Counted from the first letter of the stretch, positions 11,676 through 23,926 are shown. The stretch is 64,000 nucleotides of DNA from Psilocybe azurescens (GCA_023853785.1 JAJIRX010000908.1:1-64000), one strand, 5' to 3'. The notes: generated by a model not told the origin, from the sequence alone. A program made the numbers and translations.

Positions 11676-12641
11676 TCTGAATGCTGGCCGAGAAATGTCG
11701 GGACCGAGTTGCAGCCTCAACGCTTAGAAGATACTCGCTGGCCTCCACATACGTAACTGAAGCCCCCAATTCTGTAGCTGAAGTAATACAATAATTTATT
11801 TCATCTAGGTCGGCATGTGGCCGATATTTTCGTAGCCGACCTCACAATTTGAACAGCCACAGGTGAAGTAAAGTATCAGTCGGCTCTGAGTCATTCATTT
11901 GTAAGTAATTCCCACCACACTAAAATGTACGTGGTTTCCATAGAATTCTATGGCCCCGTGTCACACGTATACATTGTGTGCGTTCTACGGCCCATGTCAC
12001 TCGCTACAATGTAGCTGCCCTATGTGACAAGACGTTCAAACCTCAATATCTCTGTCAGTTCCTCCCTGCTCCCTTAAACATTTTACCACACAAATAAAGA
12101 CATGCCAATTTAATCTAATGTTCATTTCAACTGTCTGCTCACTTTACTACATGTCTCAACACCGCTTCAAACCCTCTTCTGTTCAGCTTCCATTTCGTTT
12201 ATACAGCATATTGGTATGCCGTTTGGTTGCTATAATATTATATGTGCGTTTCTGACACATCTATATGGTATATAATACATGCCAAACATGCATAAATCGC
12301 TGTAAATGCCTATTTCTACCCACCTCCCAACAATACACCTCAAGCAACCCCACTTTCTTATTATTTGCTAGGAGAATGGGAACTCGAGGAGTTGTGCCAC
12401 ACTTGTTTGTAGGTAGATGTTGCACTTATCTGCCTTTCATGCGATGACGTCAATGCGAATACTTACTGAATATGTTCAAGATAGTGTTAGGTCGATAATG
12501 GGGATTAAAACGACCTAATTCAGTGAAAATATGGTGACTAAAAACCACTCAGGCTACCCCTGGACACTATGTATAGCATAATCTTATCATCTGTGTACGC
12601 ATGTCATAGCTAAAATTAATAGAGCGCCGGAGTTTTGAGAT
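11676..12641. other. gene-free right flank of KDZ island
   Basis: The last palindrome copy is at 11698-11707, after which base composition changes. Three spaced copies of a related short motif follow: GGCCCCGTGTCAC (11952-11964), GGCCCATGTCAC (11989-12000) and GCCCTATGTGAC (12017-12028). They may mark the right end of the element, but without the left end no terminal repeat or target duplication can be shown. No ORF worth calling. Confidence 0.4.
12181..12285 (+). repeat. direct repeat copy 1 (about 105 bp)
   Basis: Shares an alignable 105-bp stretch with 15320-15425, with common cores GTTCAGCTT, TTATACAGC and GTATGCCGTTTGGTTGCTAT-like sequence. The two copies differ at roughly one base in five. 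They sit on either side of the DUF6533 gene. Confidence 0.65.
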
Positions 12642-14786
12642 TCACAATTGAGGCGGACTAGGACCCATCTCAATCTCGTCGAAGGTTAACGCGTCATGTC
12701 CACGGCGTGCTTTAGAGGTGGATGTTCCGCCGAATTCCATGCTTTCCTGGCCTCTTTGCCAGATGGTAGAGACGTTGTCGACAGTTAAATTGTTTGTCCG
12801 TTGCAGAGTTTCCTTGATGTTTAAAAGGCATCTTGCTGCGATTATAGAGTATAGCCTGTAAATGTGGATCAACTTAAATGCTCTTTGAGGACATTCTTAT
12901 CACCCACGCGCATGACATGCTAATTACATGATAGATATTAGGACTGATAAAAATTTAAATTGTAACAGATGTTGGTACGAACTCGATGTTTGTTTCTGCC
13001 ATGGTCGGTCTCCCAGCAGTCCATATGATGATGTTCACAGTTGTAATGACTGGTGTGTCACAATGAGAAAGAGCAAAAACCGAGAAACGGAGAACTCACG
13101 GAGAACGGTAATAAACCATATAATTCCGTCGCGAGCGAATAGTTTAATTACCGGCATCTGGCCTCGCTCGGAGAACAGCGAATATCCACACTTCAAAAGG
13201 GTCATGACGAACATCACAGAGGACTGAAATCACTTTAAGAACAGAAATTGCACGTGAATTATGGGCAGGCCTTACAGTAGCAAGTGCCGGGACGGAGTAG
13301 AACGTTAGAAATCGCGGTACAACTAGCACAATGTCAATAAGCAAGGTCAATCCTGACGAGTAAGAAAACGAATGCTAACCTAGAGAATAGCATCCCGAGA
13401 GCGATGGGCTATGGGTATGTACACAATAGTTAATCATATAACTTCCTGAGGTATTTTGTACTACTCACAAATGTGCGTAAGCTACGACGATAAGCTAATT
13501 AGGACATGTTGGGATGTAGCGAAAAATGGCACAATACCTTTCAGTGGAAGATCGGTCAGAATGCTTAGTGTAAGCCTATGAAAGCGTAGAGAAATTTATC
13601 CGCCTTAGAGAGTGCTATCCTTCTAAGAGTTCAGATGACGCACATTGAGACCACCTCGCCTATCATATAATGAGTTTATTAGCATTGTCTACTGCCCATG
13701 AGATCAAAAAAAAGACAAAGACATACAGAGGGAGTAGAGGAACAAGAAAGGCGAGTACCTTTTTTGATTGATGATATAGAACCCAGACCCTGAAGATCTT
13801 TGTTCCATATTCTGATGGCTAGAGAAACTTTGAACAGAAGTAAAGACTCACCGCATGACAAGTACGACGTCGACGGTCAAGACGATCATGGTGGCCCCCG
13901 CTCCTTGCACCTAAGTCATTCCTCGATTGAGATTTCTCCGAGCTTTTAGTAAAAAGCAGATAGTTTTACCTGTAAAAACACTTCACAGCTACATTGTAAT
14001 GATACAGATCAAGATTATATACGATCTGATAGTCATAAGAGAAGAGGACATACAGCTGTTAAAGCACAACCATGCATTGATTCAACGAATTAAATATTAC
14101 TTGCGAGGGTGAAACTCACGTTATCGGAGGATATTTCGTGCACGTAGACTTGAGTGACACAGGTATTCGTTAAATAGAGACAATTTCGACAAGTTTTACA
14201 GTCTCACAGTATGCATCAAAGCTGTCAGGAAGTAACTGGTTAGTGCTATGGTAGGTCCACATGAGTCGAAATACACATACGCCAATATTGCAAGGCTAAA
14301 GTAGCGATTCTAGACAAAATGGGAAATTAATATCTGATGATCCTGGATTTAGGGTCATCGTTACCCAGAGCTATGAACCGTTACCATAGTCAGTTTTTAG
14401 CTTGTAAATTGGTTTACACTGTTAATTCGTACATAGAGAACCTTTGCAGCACTCCATTTCCCCCGCCACATGAGATCAATCTGAAATTAATTCATAAATT
14501 CAAATCACCGCTCAGCAGAGTACTCGAAGGAGCGAACCTCTTGTGGAAAGGTCATGAGTTGGTCTACCCTAAAGATTATGTTAGTTTATTGTGGTTGACT
14601 TGCATGAAGAAATAGTCCTATGTACTAACACTACAACGGTCAGTGCGGCAACTAAATGAAACCAAGAAATTAGAAAGATAGTTTCTCTGTAAAGAGGTCG
14701 AGCCTACCTGCAACATAGCTCGTGGCTTGAGCATCTCTGAGTAGCTGAAGGACTGGGGCTAAGTCGGCGGAAGTGGGGGTGTTCAT
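12642..14786 (-). CDS. DUF6533-domain multi-pass membrane protein
   Basis: The start at 14786 gives MNTPTSADLAPVLQLLRDAQ, the usual helical lead of this basidiomycete family. It is followed across very short exons by VAALTVVVL, VDQLMTFPQE and IDLMWRGKWSAAKVLY, which is the conserved DUF6533 core (Y/D-x-x-x-T-x-x-x-E-x-x-x-x-W-x-x-K-x-S). Later hydrophobic exons include MIVLTVDVVLVMR (about 13900). The last exon (12872-12642) has SIIAARCLLNIKETL and a polar tail ending PSPPQL. Function of the family is unknown; proteins are predicted to lie in a membrane with several helices. Middle exons (14300-13000) are not resolved and may be damaged. Confidence 0.6.
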
Positions 14787-15533
14787 TTCGATCACATCCA
14801 GATACTCATACACTCTACGATACTTAACAGAGAGATAAATATACACCGTCTGAAATGGCGATTGTGCGAGCCGGCCGTTGCTATTAATTTGCAATTTTTC
14901 GCTAGATTATTATGTCGGCTGCGGAGTCAACTTGAGTGTGGAGCGAAGATGATGATCAAAACCATTAGAAGCGTATTTCGGGTCAAAGAAAAATTGGAAA
15001 GTGCGACATCAAAGAACTCATGTCGACTCTCCGTCAAGCACGAAACCCTGTTATTTAGAGCTGTCCATTCAGTCTTACTAATATTAGCCGCTGAGGATGT
15101 GGTCCAATTTTGACCTTGATACACTAATTCGCATTTGAGAATGCAAGAGGTAGCGATATCTTTGGATGTCTCTCACGACAGACCTACTGTACTCGTTGTC
15201 ACTTCTGATTGCCGCGATCGAAATTACAACTTGCAAGCGTCTATTTTTATATCCCCTGATACCCGATGACTCCGCCTGGAAATTTGGAACACCGAAAGTA
15301 GACTCGGTAAACCCACCCTGTTCAGCTTTTATTTCACTTATACAGCGTACTGATATGCCGTTTGGTTGCTATAATGTTAGATATGCGTTACTGCCACACT
15401 TATATCGTATAGAACACATGTATAGTTAAGACTACACGCGAAAGAGGTTAAACGTGCGTTCAATTTTCCGACATTTTTGTACAGATGATACCAAATACAG
15501 AGAGACCTGGAGGGCAGGCAAGAGTCTGATCGA
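14787..15533. other. spacer with second direct repeat
   Basis: No convincing gene. Small ORFs on either strand at 14862-15124 have no coding look. The segment carries the second copy of the 105-bp direct repeat and the 3' flank of the dehydrogenase gene. Confidence 0.4.
15320..15425 (+). repeat. direct repeat copy 2 (about 105 bp)
   Basis: Partner of 12181-12285, same orientation, 3.1 kb apart. The best preserved part is ATATGCCGTTTGGTTGCTAT. No 5-bp duplication or TG..CA ends were seen that would make the pair LTRs. Confidence 0.65.
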
Positions 15534-16850
15534 CTAAAGTACTTTGACTTTCCCATCCTTCACCATAGAGGAGAACTCAGAGAACCCAAACATCTTTGTC
15601 ATCAACCAATCCTGTAAGGCCAAGGTTGCATTCTCAGGAGAAGATTCAGTTTTACAGCTTTGGGGATACTCACGAAGCCTCGTCTTCCCAAAAGGTGTCC
15701 ATGAGCCACACTAAAGAAGCCTGATTTCCAGTCCAAAGCCAAGCGCGTGGTTTCGGTTTCAAAACTTCGGTGACAACGATTTTAGCATAAACCTCAGTCG
15801 GCATCGCATTCACTGAAAGGCCTTAGTATACTACAATCATTTAGTAAGCGAGACTTACTTTGGGACCTATTGACGCGCTTCTCTTGATATATCTCCTCCA
15901 TAGACTTATACAGAGAATCGGTTGGTATCTTGTTTGGCTTAGCAATGTTGCTTTTCACGGTGCCAGTGACAACCTACGAGCGAGGTTAGACGATGCATAA
16001 CCCATGAAAAGCTTTTATATCCGCTTACATTGATGACTTTGATGCTATATATGCGAATTAACAAACCAACTAGAGGTGAACAAGCGAAGATAACAGAAAA
16101 ACAAAAAGAGCCCACGCACTTGAAAGGTGCCAGCTCGACCCGAATAGTATTTCCGAATGCATGTAACGCTGCCTTGCTCGCATTGTATGCAACACTAAAA
16201 GGAACAGGCATGATGCCCGATACGCTTCCCGTATGCGTGATACGCCCGTCCCCCGAAGCGATGAGAAGATGGATAAATTCTTGCACCATGGCCATTGGCG
16301 CGAACAAGTTGACCTCAAATAGTGCGCGAACGTCAGAAAGTACCAGGTCAGTGGCAGCGACGGGGTACGCTGTAAACGAGAAATTAAATCATATGTGATG
16401 AATATGCATCGTCAATGTGCTAACCTGCTCCGCTGAAATTTCCATAATATGACTGAATGTTAAGAATGAACGCTACAATTTAATGTTACCCACGCATTAT
16501 TCACAAGAATATCCAATTTGCCAGATGTTAAGGCGGCCACATCGTCTCGCACTTTGCGGATATTCCCGATGTCCGTAACGTCGAGGGACATGACGGTCAT
16601 TCCCATTTTGCTCAGTTCTTCCATGGATTCAAGACTTCGCGCAGTAGCAATTACATGAAGGCCTGCTGGACGGTGAGTATCTTTTCGTTAAGACTTCGTA
16701 GTGTCGCTTGCCTCGAGAGTGATACTCTTTGGCGAGAGCATGTCCGATACCTCCTGCGCTGCAACCAGTAATAAGAACAGTTCTTTGTCTTTCTTTCGAC
16801 ATTTGGAAGCTGGTAGAGGGAGTCAGAGGATCAAGGAGGGCTGCCATCAC
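15534..16850 (-). CDS. NADPH-dependent short-chain dehydrogenase, AYR1-like
   Basis: Classical SDR that probably reduces a keto group with NADPH; closest in pattern to 1-acyldihydroxyacetone-phosphate reductase (lipid droplet/ER), though substrate is inferred. Visible motifs: cofactor loop TGCSAGGIG, LDVTD, NNAG, TGSVSG with the catalytic Ser, and YNASK with the Tyr/Lys pair. Translation starts at 16850 (MMAALLDP) or at the inner Met near 16805. Six or more introns: one has a GC-AG boundary (16663-16711), and an 8-nt microexon (16425-16432) completes NNAG. The C-terminal exon DWLMTKMFGFSEF ends at 15534 and joins in frame only if one base is restored in the A-run at 15690-15693; otherwise a stop occurs at 15670. 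Confidence 0.85.
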
Positions 16851-17674
16851 TTATGTGTGCATGTATGGTCTGTGCGCGACTGGTTTGCGATTGGTTCACA
16901 TTCGGAGAAGAATCATGGCACCTTGGGAGAGCTTCGGCCATCCGAACAACTATTTCGAGCGCCGAGAATGATGCAGGTGGGAGTGAGTGATGATAGATGA
17001 TGGGTGAATCTTATAAGTAGATTGGAACGGTTGGCATCGCTCATGAGCTAGTTGTAAACCCATGGCCCCGATGTTCGTGCTATTTTAGTGGTTATTTATA
17101 TCTATTTGTTTTGGACTGTATTTATAAGTGCATAACATGATGGCTAGGTTTGCTATCAAGTCGAAGATTAAGGTTTCATTTATCGCTGATCCTGTGGGCT
17201 AGAATCAGTCTTTTACATTCTATCCATGATGGTAGTCTCCGGCACGGCAGGCATATCGGTCAGTTTAGAGCGCGTGGAGAAAAGTTCTGTCGGGTGTCCT
17301 TCCATTGATGTACGTGATTCGAAGATGTGATATTATTATATGCAGAGGAGCGGGCTTATCGCAGTTGGGTTTTAATACGACGATAAAGCGTCATCATAAG
17401 GTTAAGCGTTTTATAGAATGATTAGAATGATCTTTCTTTTCTAAACAGACAAAGAACTGCTGTATACGTCTAAAATTGAGCAAGAAGTTCAAGACATAGA
17501 AATCATCAGTGGTCGTGGATGTTTGTGCATACTTGAGGTAAATGCTACCCCGTCGGATATGCTGCTATAATAGTCTGTTACATTTGAAAACAGTAGTTTC
17601 TTTGTCTCGCCTCTCAAGTATGCAAATGGACACTCAATTACCTGACGTCGAAACGGTATTTGACTCCAGAAAAT
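16851..17674. promoter_or_regulatory. divergent intergenic region, SDR and MFS
   Basis: An 824-bp spacer lies between the divergent starts of the dehydrogenase (16850, minus) and the transporter (17675, plus). It may hold both promoters. I see no conserved element beyond AT-rich stretches. Confidence 0.3.
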
Positions 17675-19809
17675 ATGACACAAAGTCCAAGCAAGCCTGG
17701 GAAAGGATTTCACTTTTGGATCGTTATTGGTGCTATCTGTTCCTCCCTATTCCTTGGAGCCTTGGAACTGGTAAATCTCATACGTCCTTAGTTTGTATCG
17801 CGTTGACATTTAGTTATCATCAGACTGCCGTATCTACTGCTCTTCCAACCATTGTGGACTCAATCCCAAACTTTCCTCCGACAGATTTTGTATGGGTTGG
17901 GTCAGCTTATGCTTTGGCTGGCGCGGCGTTTCTTCCTATGAGTGGAAGCTTTGCTCAGGTACGTTTATTGTAGGGGCCTTCAGAGTTAAAGACTCAGCTC
18001 TCAACATGCAACAGATCTTCGGCCGACGGCCAGTGATGCTGTTTTCGCTGGTCATGTTTGGAACGGGAAGTGTGATGTGCGGTGCAGCAAAATCGCGGAG
18101 TCTGTTCATTGCCGGAAGAAGTGAACTAATACAACTGCTCTCAAAATTTTAATACTTACGTGCCTTTACAGCAATTCAAGGACTAGGGGTGGAGGAATCC
18201 TCTCGCTTACAAATATCATACTTGCAGATCTAGTACCTTTGCAGGAAAGGGGGTATATAATGGATTAATTGGCGTGTAAATCATATTCGTTTCATTTTCA
18301 TTCACTACACTCATACATTGGCAAACAATGTAGAACATGGAGTGTAGCCGCTGCTATAGGCCCTGTCATTGGCGGTGCACTAGCCTCGTCAGGTCAATGG
18401 CGTTGGCTATTCTGTGAGCTTGATCATCCAATTTCCTTCCAATTGATACTGATATGTCTGACCCCTAGACCTCAATTTACCTATATGTGGAATTGTGTTA
18501 GTGTTTGTTGGTCTATTTCTGCGGCTGCCTACGCCTACTACGAGCTTCAAAGAAAAGATTTCTCAGTTCGACTGGATGTAAGGCACCTGAAACTCTGAAG
18601 AAAGTCCAAAAAGCTCAGTTGTTTAACAGTGGAATGTTCCTCATCATAGCTGGCTGCTGTACCTGCATTATTGCACTCACATGGGGAGGAGTTACATTCG
18701 CTTGGACATCTGCCCAAGTTCTTGCACCTCTGTGTGTAGGGATTTTTGGTATTCTGATGTTTGCTTTATTCGAGTGGCGCATTTCGTCAAATCCAATTGT
18801 GAGTAGCAAGTCAAATTTACCAAACGTTCTGTGAAGTTTTTTCTACACCTACCAGGTCCCCTCTATACTGCTATCCAATCGAACGACTCTGTCCGGGTAC
18901 GTGCCAATCCCAACAATTTGACCATCGTGATATTAATATTTGCTTATAGATATCTACAGACTTTCATAATCCAGGCTGTGCTTGTTTCTTTCATCTGTAC
19001 GGTTCATTTGTTTATTTGTCAAAATAAATCTGATAGTCGTCTCTCTAGATTATATGCCAGTGTACTTCCAGGCTTGCAAGGGTGCATCTCCAACTGGCTC
19101 TGGGGTGGATCTATTTGGCTTGGCAATGACGCTCTCTCCCATTTCTATCATAGGCGGAGTTAGCATCACAGTCTTTAACTGTTACAGGCCACAACTGTGG
19201 TTTGGCTGGTCGCTGACGGTGTTGGCGATGGGCGTTATTGCTACGTTAGACAGTACGAGCCCTCGTGCGATGTCGATTGGCTTCGAAGTTTTGGCAGGTG
19301 CTGGGATGGGTATTGCTTACACAGGAACCTTTTTCCTGTTCTTGCCCCATTGTCGGTGGAGTCCAACGCACACGCTATTGGACTCGGAATATTTCTCCGA
19401 TCTTTCGCCCAAGTGAGTTTCTTCCATTTTAAACAACGCTGTCAACCCGATTTAACCCATGGCAGGTCTGGGGTATCACAATCTGTGGTGCCGTTCTTCA
19501 AAACGAACTACTGGCAAATTTGCCTCTGGAGTTTTTCGAGCTTGTTCCGGACAGCCACGCTCTTGCATACGGAGCCATAGCCAAAGTACACAGTTTACCG
19601 TCGCCATTGAGAGAACTTGTTGAAGAGGCCTTTGCCACTAGTTTGAAAAAGTGTGGCTAACATTGCTTGGGATGAGTGCCTCTGGGCTTCTGGTTTCATT
19701 CGCCATGAGGAGCTATCAGTTGCATACGAATTTAGACAAGAGATGGGGAGTCAAGCAGGAAGAACCAAATGCCGATGAGGAAAGCGCTGGAAAGGGATCG
19801 AAAGAATAA
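17675..19809 (+). CDS. MFS transporter, 14-TM drug:H+ antiporter type
   Basis: Plasma-membrane efflux-type transporter of the DHA2 (14-spanner) branch. The start at 17675 (MTQSPSKPGKGFHFW) leads into TM1 (IVIGAICSSLFLGALEL), then STALPTIVDSI, motif A-like FGRRPVMLFSL, IQGLGGGGI-type motif (about 18178), AAAIGPVIGGALASSGQWRW (motif C), SGYLQTF, FQACKGASPTGSGVDLFG, FLRSFAQVWGITI and a polar tail ending ESAGKGSKE. About nine introns with clean GT-AG ends were followed. Three one-base losses break the frame: G-run 18186-18189, T-run 19330-19334 and around 19646-19652. All other family features are present, so I treat it as a gene with consensus errors rather than proven decay. Substrate unknown; it neighbours an oxidoreductase and a P450. 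Confidence 0.85.
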
Positions 19810-21242
19810 ATCAGGGTAATCTATCAAAGTATGTATGTAAAAATATCAATACCGATTACTTAAACAAATCAGCACATTTGATAGCTAGAGAGTGCGGCAT
19901 TAACTCAAGCGATCGGGTAAAACTCATTATTTGCTATTAGAAATACCGTGATTGAGTTCTGATCGAATCGCACTTGTCGGCACATGTATTACATTTAACG
20001 AGTTATATATGCTCAAATGAGACGATACGATATTGTTATGGCTCTCGCCGTGTCTACTAGTACCCTTGGAAACCGGTCAAGAGCTGGACTGTGCCATGAA
20101 GCTACCTCAATGTACCGCTACTCTGTCGTATTTCAAGCTCGTTTATATATCAGCATTGTGTATATTCAACAGTATCAGCCTTCTAGAGTGATCTGTCAGC
20201 GTCCATACTAGTGCAAATAGTACCTATGTATGGATCAAGCCAACTACGTGATTAAGTTGGTGAACATCCTAAAATGTCAAAAAGTCTAATATGACTTATC
20301 CCTTAGGTTTGGACAAGCGTCACAGTATGGAGGGCGTATAACGCTTCACAAGGCTTTTCCGCTATCCAGATGGGTGGGCAGGAACTGAGCGTGAGGCGAC
20401 GGCTAGCTGCCGTGCGGCTGATGCTCATATTCTTAACTTCTTTTAGTCCACAAAGACCTGAGGTCGCTATCTTTGAGTGGCTCAAATAGAACTGGCCCGG
20501 CGATGCTAGTGCAATTTTTCTTTATCAGAAATCCGTTGATAATCAACCTCAACTCGGAGCATATCATGTCGATTTTCTCAGTAGAAGGTAATGCGTTGGC
20601 AGTTATACATCCATCTAGTAACTGTTTGTTTCCATTCCTGGGAAGCATACTTATCATGCCATCATGTCAATTAGTTTACTGTTGATCCTAATGATGAGAT
20701 CCCCCGCCCTCTAAGCACTTCACAAAAAAGCTACTGATAAAAACGACCAAGAATAAGTTAAATCATTGCGAATACTCCACCTACTGTGATATTGTACAGA
20801 CTCCCATCTAACCGCAGCTCATATGATCAGTGAAACAACCTCTCTGGATCTCTCGGGAGCCTTTTTATGGCTATGGGAATGCTCAGGCAGCCTCGGCTAT
20901 CACAGAAGCCTCGATGCTCGGCTCTTTACCACCCACACTAGGAAGCTGCTACTATATCTAACATTGCGATGAAGAAGCACATTCTCGAGTGGAAGGTGAG
21001 AGCAAGATAACAAAGTTGCGATGACTTAACTCAACACAACTGTCGCCATCGTTTCAGAATATGATCTCTGTTGAATAGAAAGGTCATTCCTGGGGTGATA
21101 ATTCGTAGACAGACATTATTGGTATAGAGAGTACCGTATATTATTGTCCCTGCAGTGAATCTTGGTTGAAGTTCATTTGGCCTATAAAATGCCCATACGA
21201 AATCGAGTCTGAATGCAGGCTTGTCTTTCTTCGACTCCCTCA
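19810..21242. other. gene-free spacer
   Basis: Lies between the MFS and P450 genes. Small ORFs at 20017-20211, 20433-20685 and 21031-21258 show no codon pattern, domain or splice support. Nothing else seen. Confidence 0.4.
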
Positions 21243-23331
21243 ATGTCCGCAATCGCACTAACGCTCGTATTCTTCATCTTTTATCTGTTAAATTGGCAAT
21301 TTCATCGTCGCAGACTCCTGCCACTGCCTCCTGGTAAGTCATTTAGCCAAATTACGAGAAATTTTGTCTCATGATGCCTCACACAGGACCAAATCCATAT
21401 CCAATAATAGGCAACCTTTTTCATATTCCCAGAAAAACGAACCCAGGGGAAATATTTCTGGCGTGGTCCAAGTCATATGGTAAGCCAGCAGATTATCGGA
21501 GGACTAGGCGTTCTTTTAAACTGAGAACAGGAGAAATAATCTATATGCATGTCTTTGGCCGAGAATTCGTTGTCCTTAATTCCTCAAAGGCTGCGCTCGA
21601 GCTTTTGACCATAGAGGAGCATTCTATAGTGACAGGCCCCATCTTGTTATGGCCGGGGACTTAGTTGGAAGAGGGGATTCTGTATTGTTCCACCAATACG
21701 GGGATCAACTTAGGAAACATAGGAAGCTTTTGCGGAATGCTTTGAACTCACATAAAAGCACTGAATATTGGTCGATGCAGGAGTTGGAGTCCTGGAAGCT
21801 CATGTCAGCATTAATAAAAAATCCTAAAGACTTCATTGACCTTTTGAGAAGGTGAGAGATTTGGTGAACTCGACCGTAGATTCAATCTTATCTGATAGTT
21901 ACCTGGTAGAAATGCTGGTGCAGTGACCTTGCGTATGACGTATGGCTACGAGATAGAATCGTACACTGAAGAAGATCGGTTCATCACTCTGGCGGAAGAG
22001 CTCGCAGGGATCACCACCAAGGCCTCCGAGCCTGGCTATTGGCTTGTAGACTCATTTCAATGGCGTATGTTCAAATTCACCTTTATTAAAGCGACTGCTC
22101 CTAAATTTGATTTAGTGCAATATATCCCTACGTGGTTTCCAGGAGCTGGATTTCGGCGATGGGCGCTATGGGCTCGGCAAAAAGTGAGGAGTTCACTAAT
22201 GCCCCTTACGACTTCGCGAAGGCGCATGCAGTAAGCAGCTGTTACTCCATTGTCAACTTGATGTATAGATCATCAACATTTCTCAAGGCCAACGGATCGG
22301 GACTACACTCTTTCACTACGGAGACCTATGAATCTTTGCAAGAAGAACGTGGTCTGGGTTCTATGCCCATCGGTGAGGAGGATGAAAAGTTATTAAAATG
22401 GACTGCCGCCAGCATTTATGCCGGTGAGTCTTAAATGGAAATCGTTTAACCGCGCCACTTATATCTATACATTGTCAATGTAGGAGGTACCGACACAGTG
22501 AGTTATATCGGTACAGTCCGTCTGATGCCTCGGGTCTTCTCACGTTGTGTTTTTGGTTAGACTGTTGCACTGATTACCGCGTTTTACTTATATATGGTCC
22601 TTTATCCGGATGTTCAGAGAAAGGCTCAAGCAGAGATAGATGAAGTTGTGGGTCGAGATCGACTCCCAACAATGGAAGATGAAAAGCGATTGCCCTATAT
22701 TGGTGCACTCATCAAGGAGCTCCACCGCTTCAACCCCATTGTCCCATTAATTCCACACAGCACCAGCTGCCAGGATGAATACCGAGGCTACCGAATTCCT
22801 AAAGGAGCTTGGATTATGGCGAACTCATGGTATTTATCTCATGGCATAATGTTCCAGTTGAGACTTACTAAGCTTATAGGGCAATAATGCGAGATCCCAA
22901 CGAATTTCCAGACCCAAACAAGTTTTGGCCCGAGCGCTATCTCGAAGGCCACACTACAGTGGACCCTCGAGATTATTCTTTCGGATATGGAAGAAGGTGC
23001 GCCGTATTGAACTTTTACGGAATACTTACGAGAATGAGCACGTTTGAATATAGACGCTGTCCAGGCATACACTTTGCTAACTCGTCCATCTTCATCACCG
23101 TCGCCCACACTCTTGCGGTTTTAAGCATCAGCCCGCCAGCTGATCCTACCGATCGGCCCTTGTTGGATTTCTCGTATGGGCATGTCTCGTAAGTATTTAC
23201 CTAGTCAATCACCGACTTAGGTCTCAAATTGATTGGATATCAGACATCCGAAACCCTTTCAGTGCAATATCCAACCACGCTCTGCTGCAGTGGCTGACCT
23301 CGTCTACCAGGTTCTTGCAGATCATTCTTGA
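21243..23331 (+). CDS. cytochrome P450 monooxygenase
   Basis: Microsomal heme-thiolate monooxygenase. The start at 21243 gives a membrane anchor (ALTLVFFIFYLLNW) followed by a Pro-rich hinge (LLPLPPGPNPYPIIGNLFHI). Then: DRPHLVMAGDLVG (about 21640); I-helix AGGTDTT (about 22490-22560); K-helix ExxR as ELHR (about 22718); PERY-type WPERYLEGH; and heme loop FGYGRRRCPG with the Cys ligand (about 22980-23060, split by an intron). Ends at 23331 with ADHS. Eight introns of about 45-70 bp. Two one-base losses: near 21609 (C-run, before HRGAFYSDRPH) and near 22188 (G-run, before EFTNAPYDFAK). The general pattern is that of the large agaricomycete O-methylsterigmatocystin-oxidoreductase-like group; substrate unknown. 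Confidence 0.88.
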
Positions 23332-23926
23332 GCTTACGGCAGTGCTCAACAAACGGCAGTCTGGTATTTTTAAATGCATCGAATAAATATTGCTGCTACT
23401 ATATATGTAAAAAATAGTGAGGATAGTACACAGTTAGGTATAAGTACACGACGGATATGCCGGGCCAATCGACGAAAAATTCCCACTCAAAGTATGTATA
23501 TACATGTCTTCGGAAAGTGAACTTCTTTTTACTTTATAACTATGGCATATTACTGCCCAAATGCCCCCAAAAAGAAGTGCCCGAGACATCCGTTAAGGGG
23601 ATTAACTCATTTTGATGGCACTTGACGACTACCGCTTGAATCAGAACTCAGCTCGACAACTTACCATCGCCATTCTTTCTGAAGGCATTCGCGGTATCGG
23701 TATTCTGGGCTTACGGCTCACATAGTTGATGTTTCTAATATACTTTGGAATGAACGTCGGGCCGGGATGGAGACAATTGGATTCAAGTAAATACCCACGT
23801 CAAGGCTCGAGATTGACCACTTATTTTTGGCTACCCTAGATAAGCCCTCTTTACCCAGGCTTATCCGTTCAGACGAGGGGTGAGTGATAAGAAGGTTTCA
23901 ATCCTGTCTTCATACTCACTCTCAAT
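23332..23926. other. spacer between P450 and urea transporter
   Basis: 595 bp, both neighbours on the plus strand. It must hold the P450 terminator and the DUR3 promoter. No specific motif identified. Confidence 0.3.

Larger units (their letters stand above)
298..11707. repeat. dispersed palindrome TCGG-NN-CCGA across the KDZ island
   Basis: Exact 10-base copies start at 3520, 3704, 4105, 4146, 4166, 6770, 7471, 7993, 8099, 8534, 8705, 9464, 9620, 10691, 10807, 10988, 11075, 11231 and 11698. The 9-base form TCGG-N-CCGA is at 298, 1278, 3352, 4126 and 4187, and near-matches are common. The central NN varies freely (CC, GA, TC, TA, CA, GC, TG, GG) while both arms are fixed. With eight fixed bases, about 0.13 copies are expected by chance in 8.2 kb. 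I noticed only one exact copy in the other 52 kb (38293). Copies occur in exons, introns and spacers on both sides of several genes. Confidence 0.85.

Noticed and set aside
14862..15124. ORFs on both strands between the DUF6533 and SDR genes
   Set aside because: They overlap each other in antisense, have no recognised motifs and lie in repeat-flanked spacer.
12181..15425. An LTR retrotransposon bounded by the 105-bp repeats
   Set aside because: The interior holds a DUF6533 gene, no retroelement domain, and no TG..CA ends or target duplication were seen.
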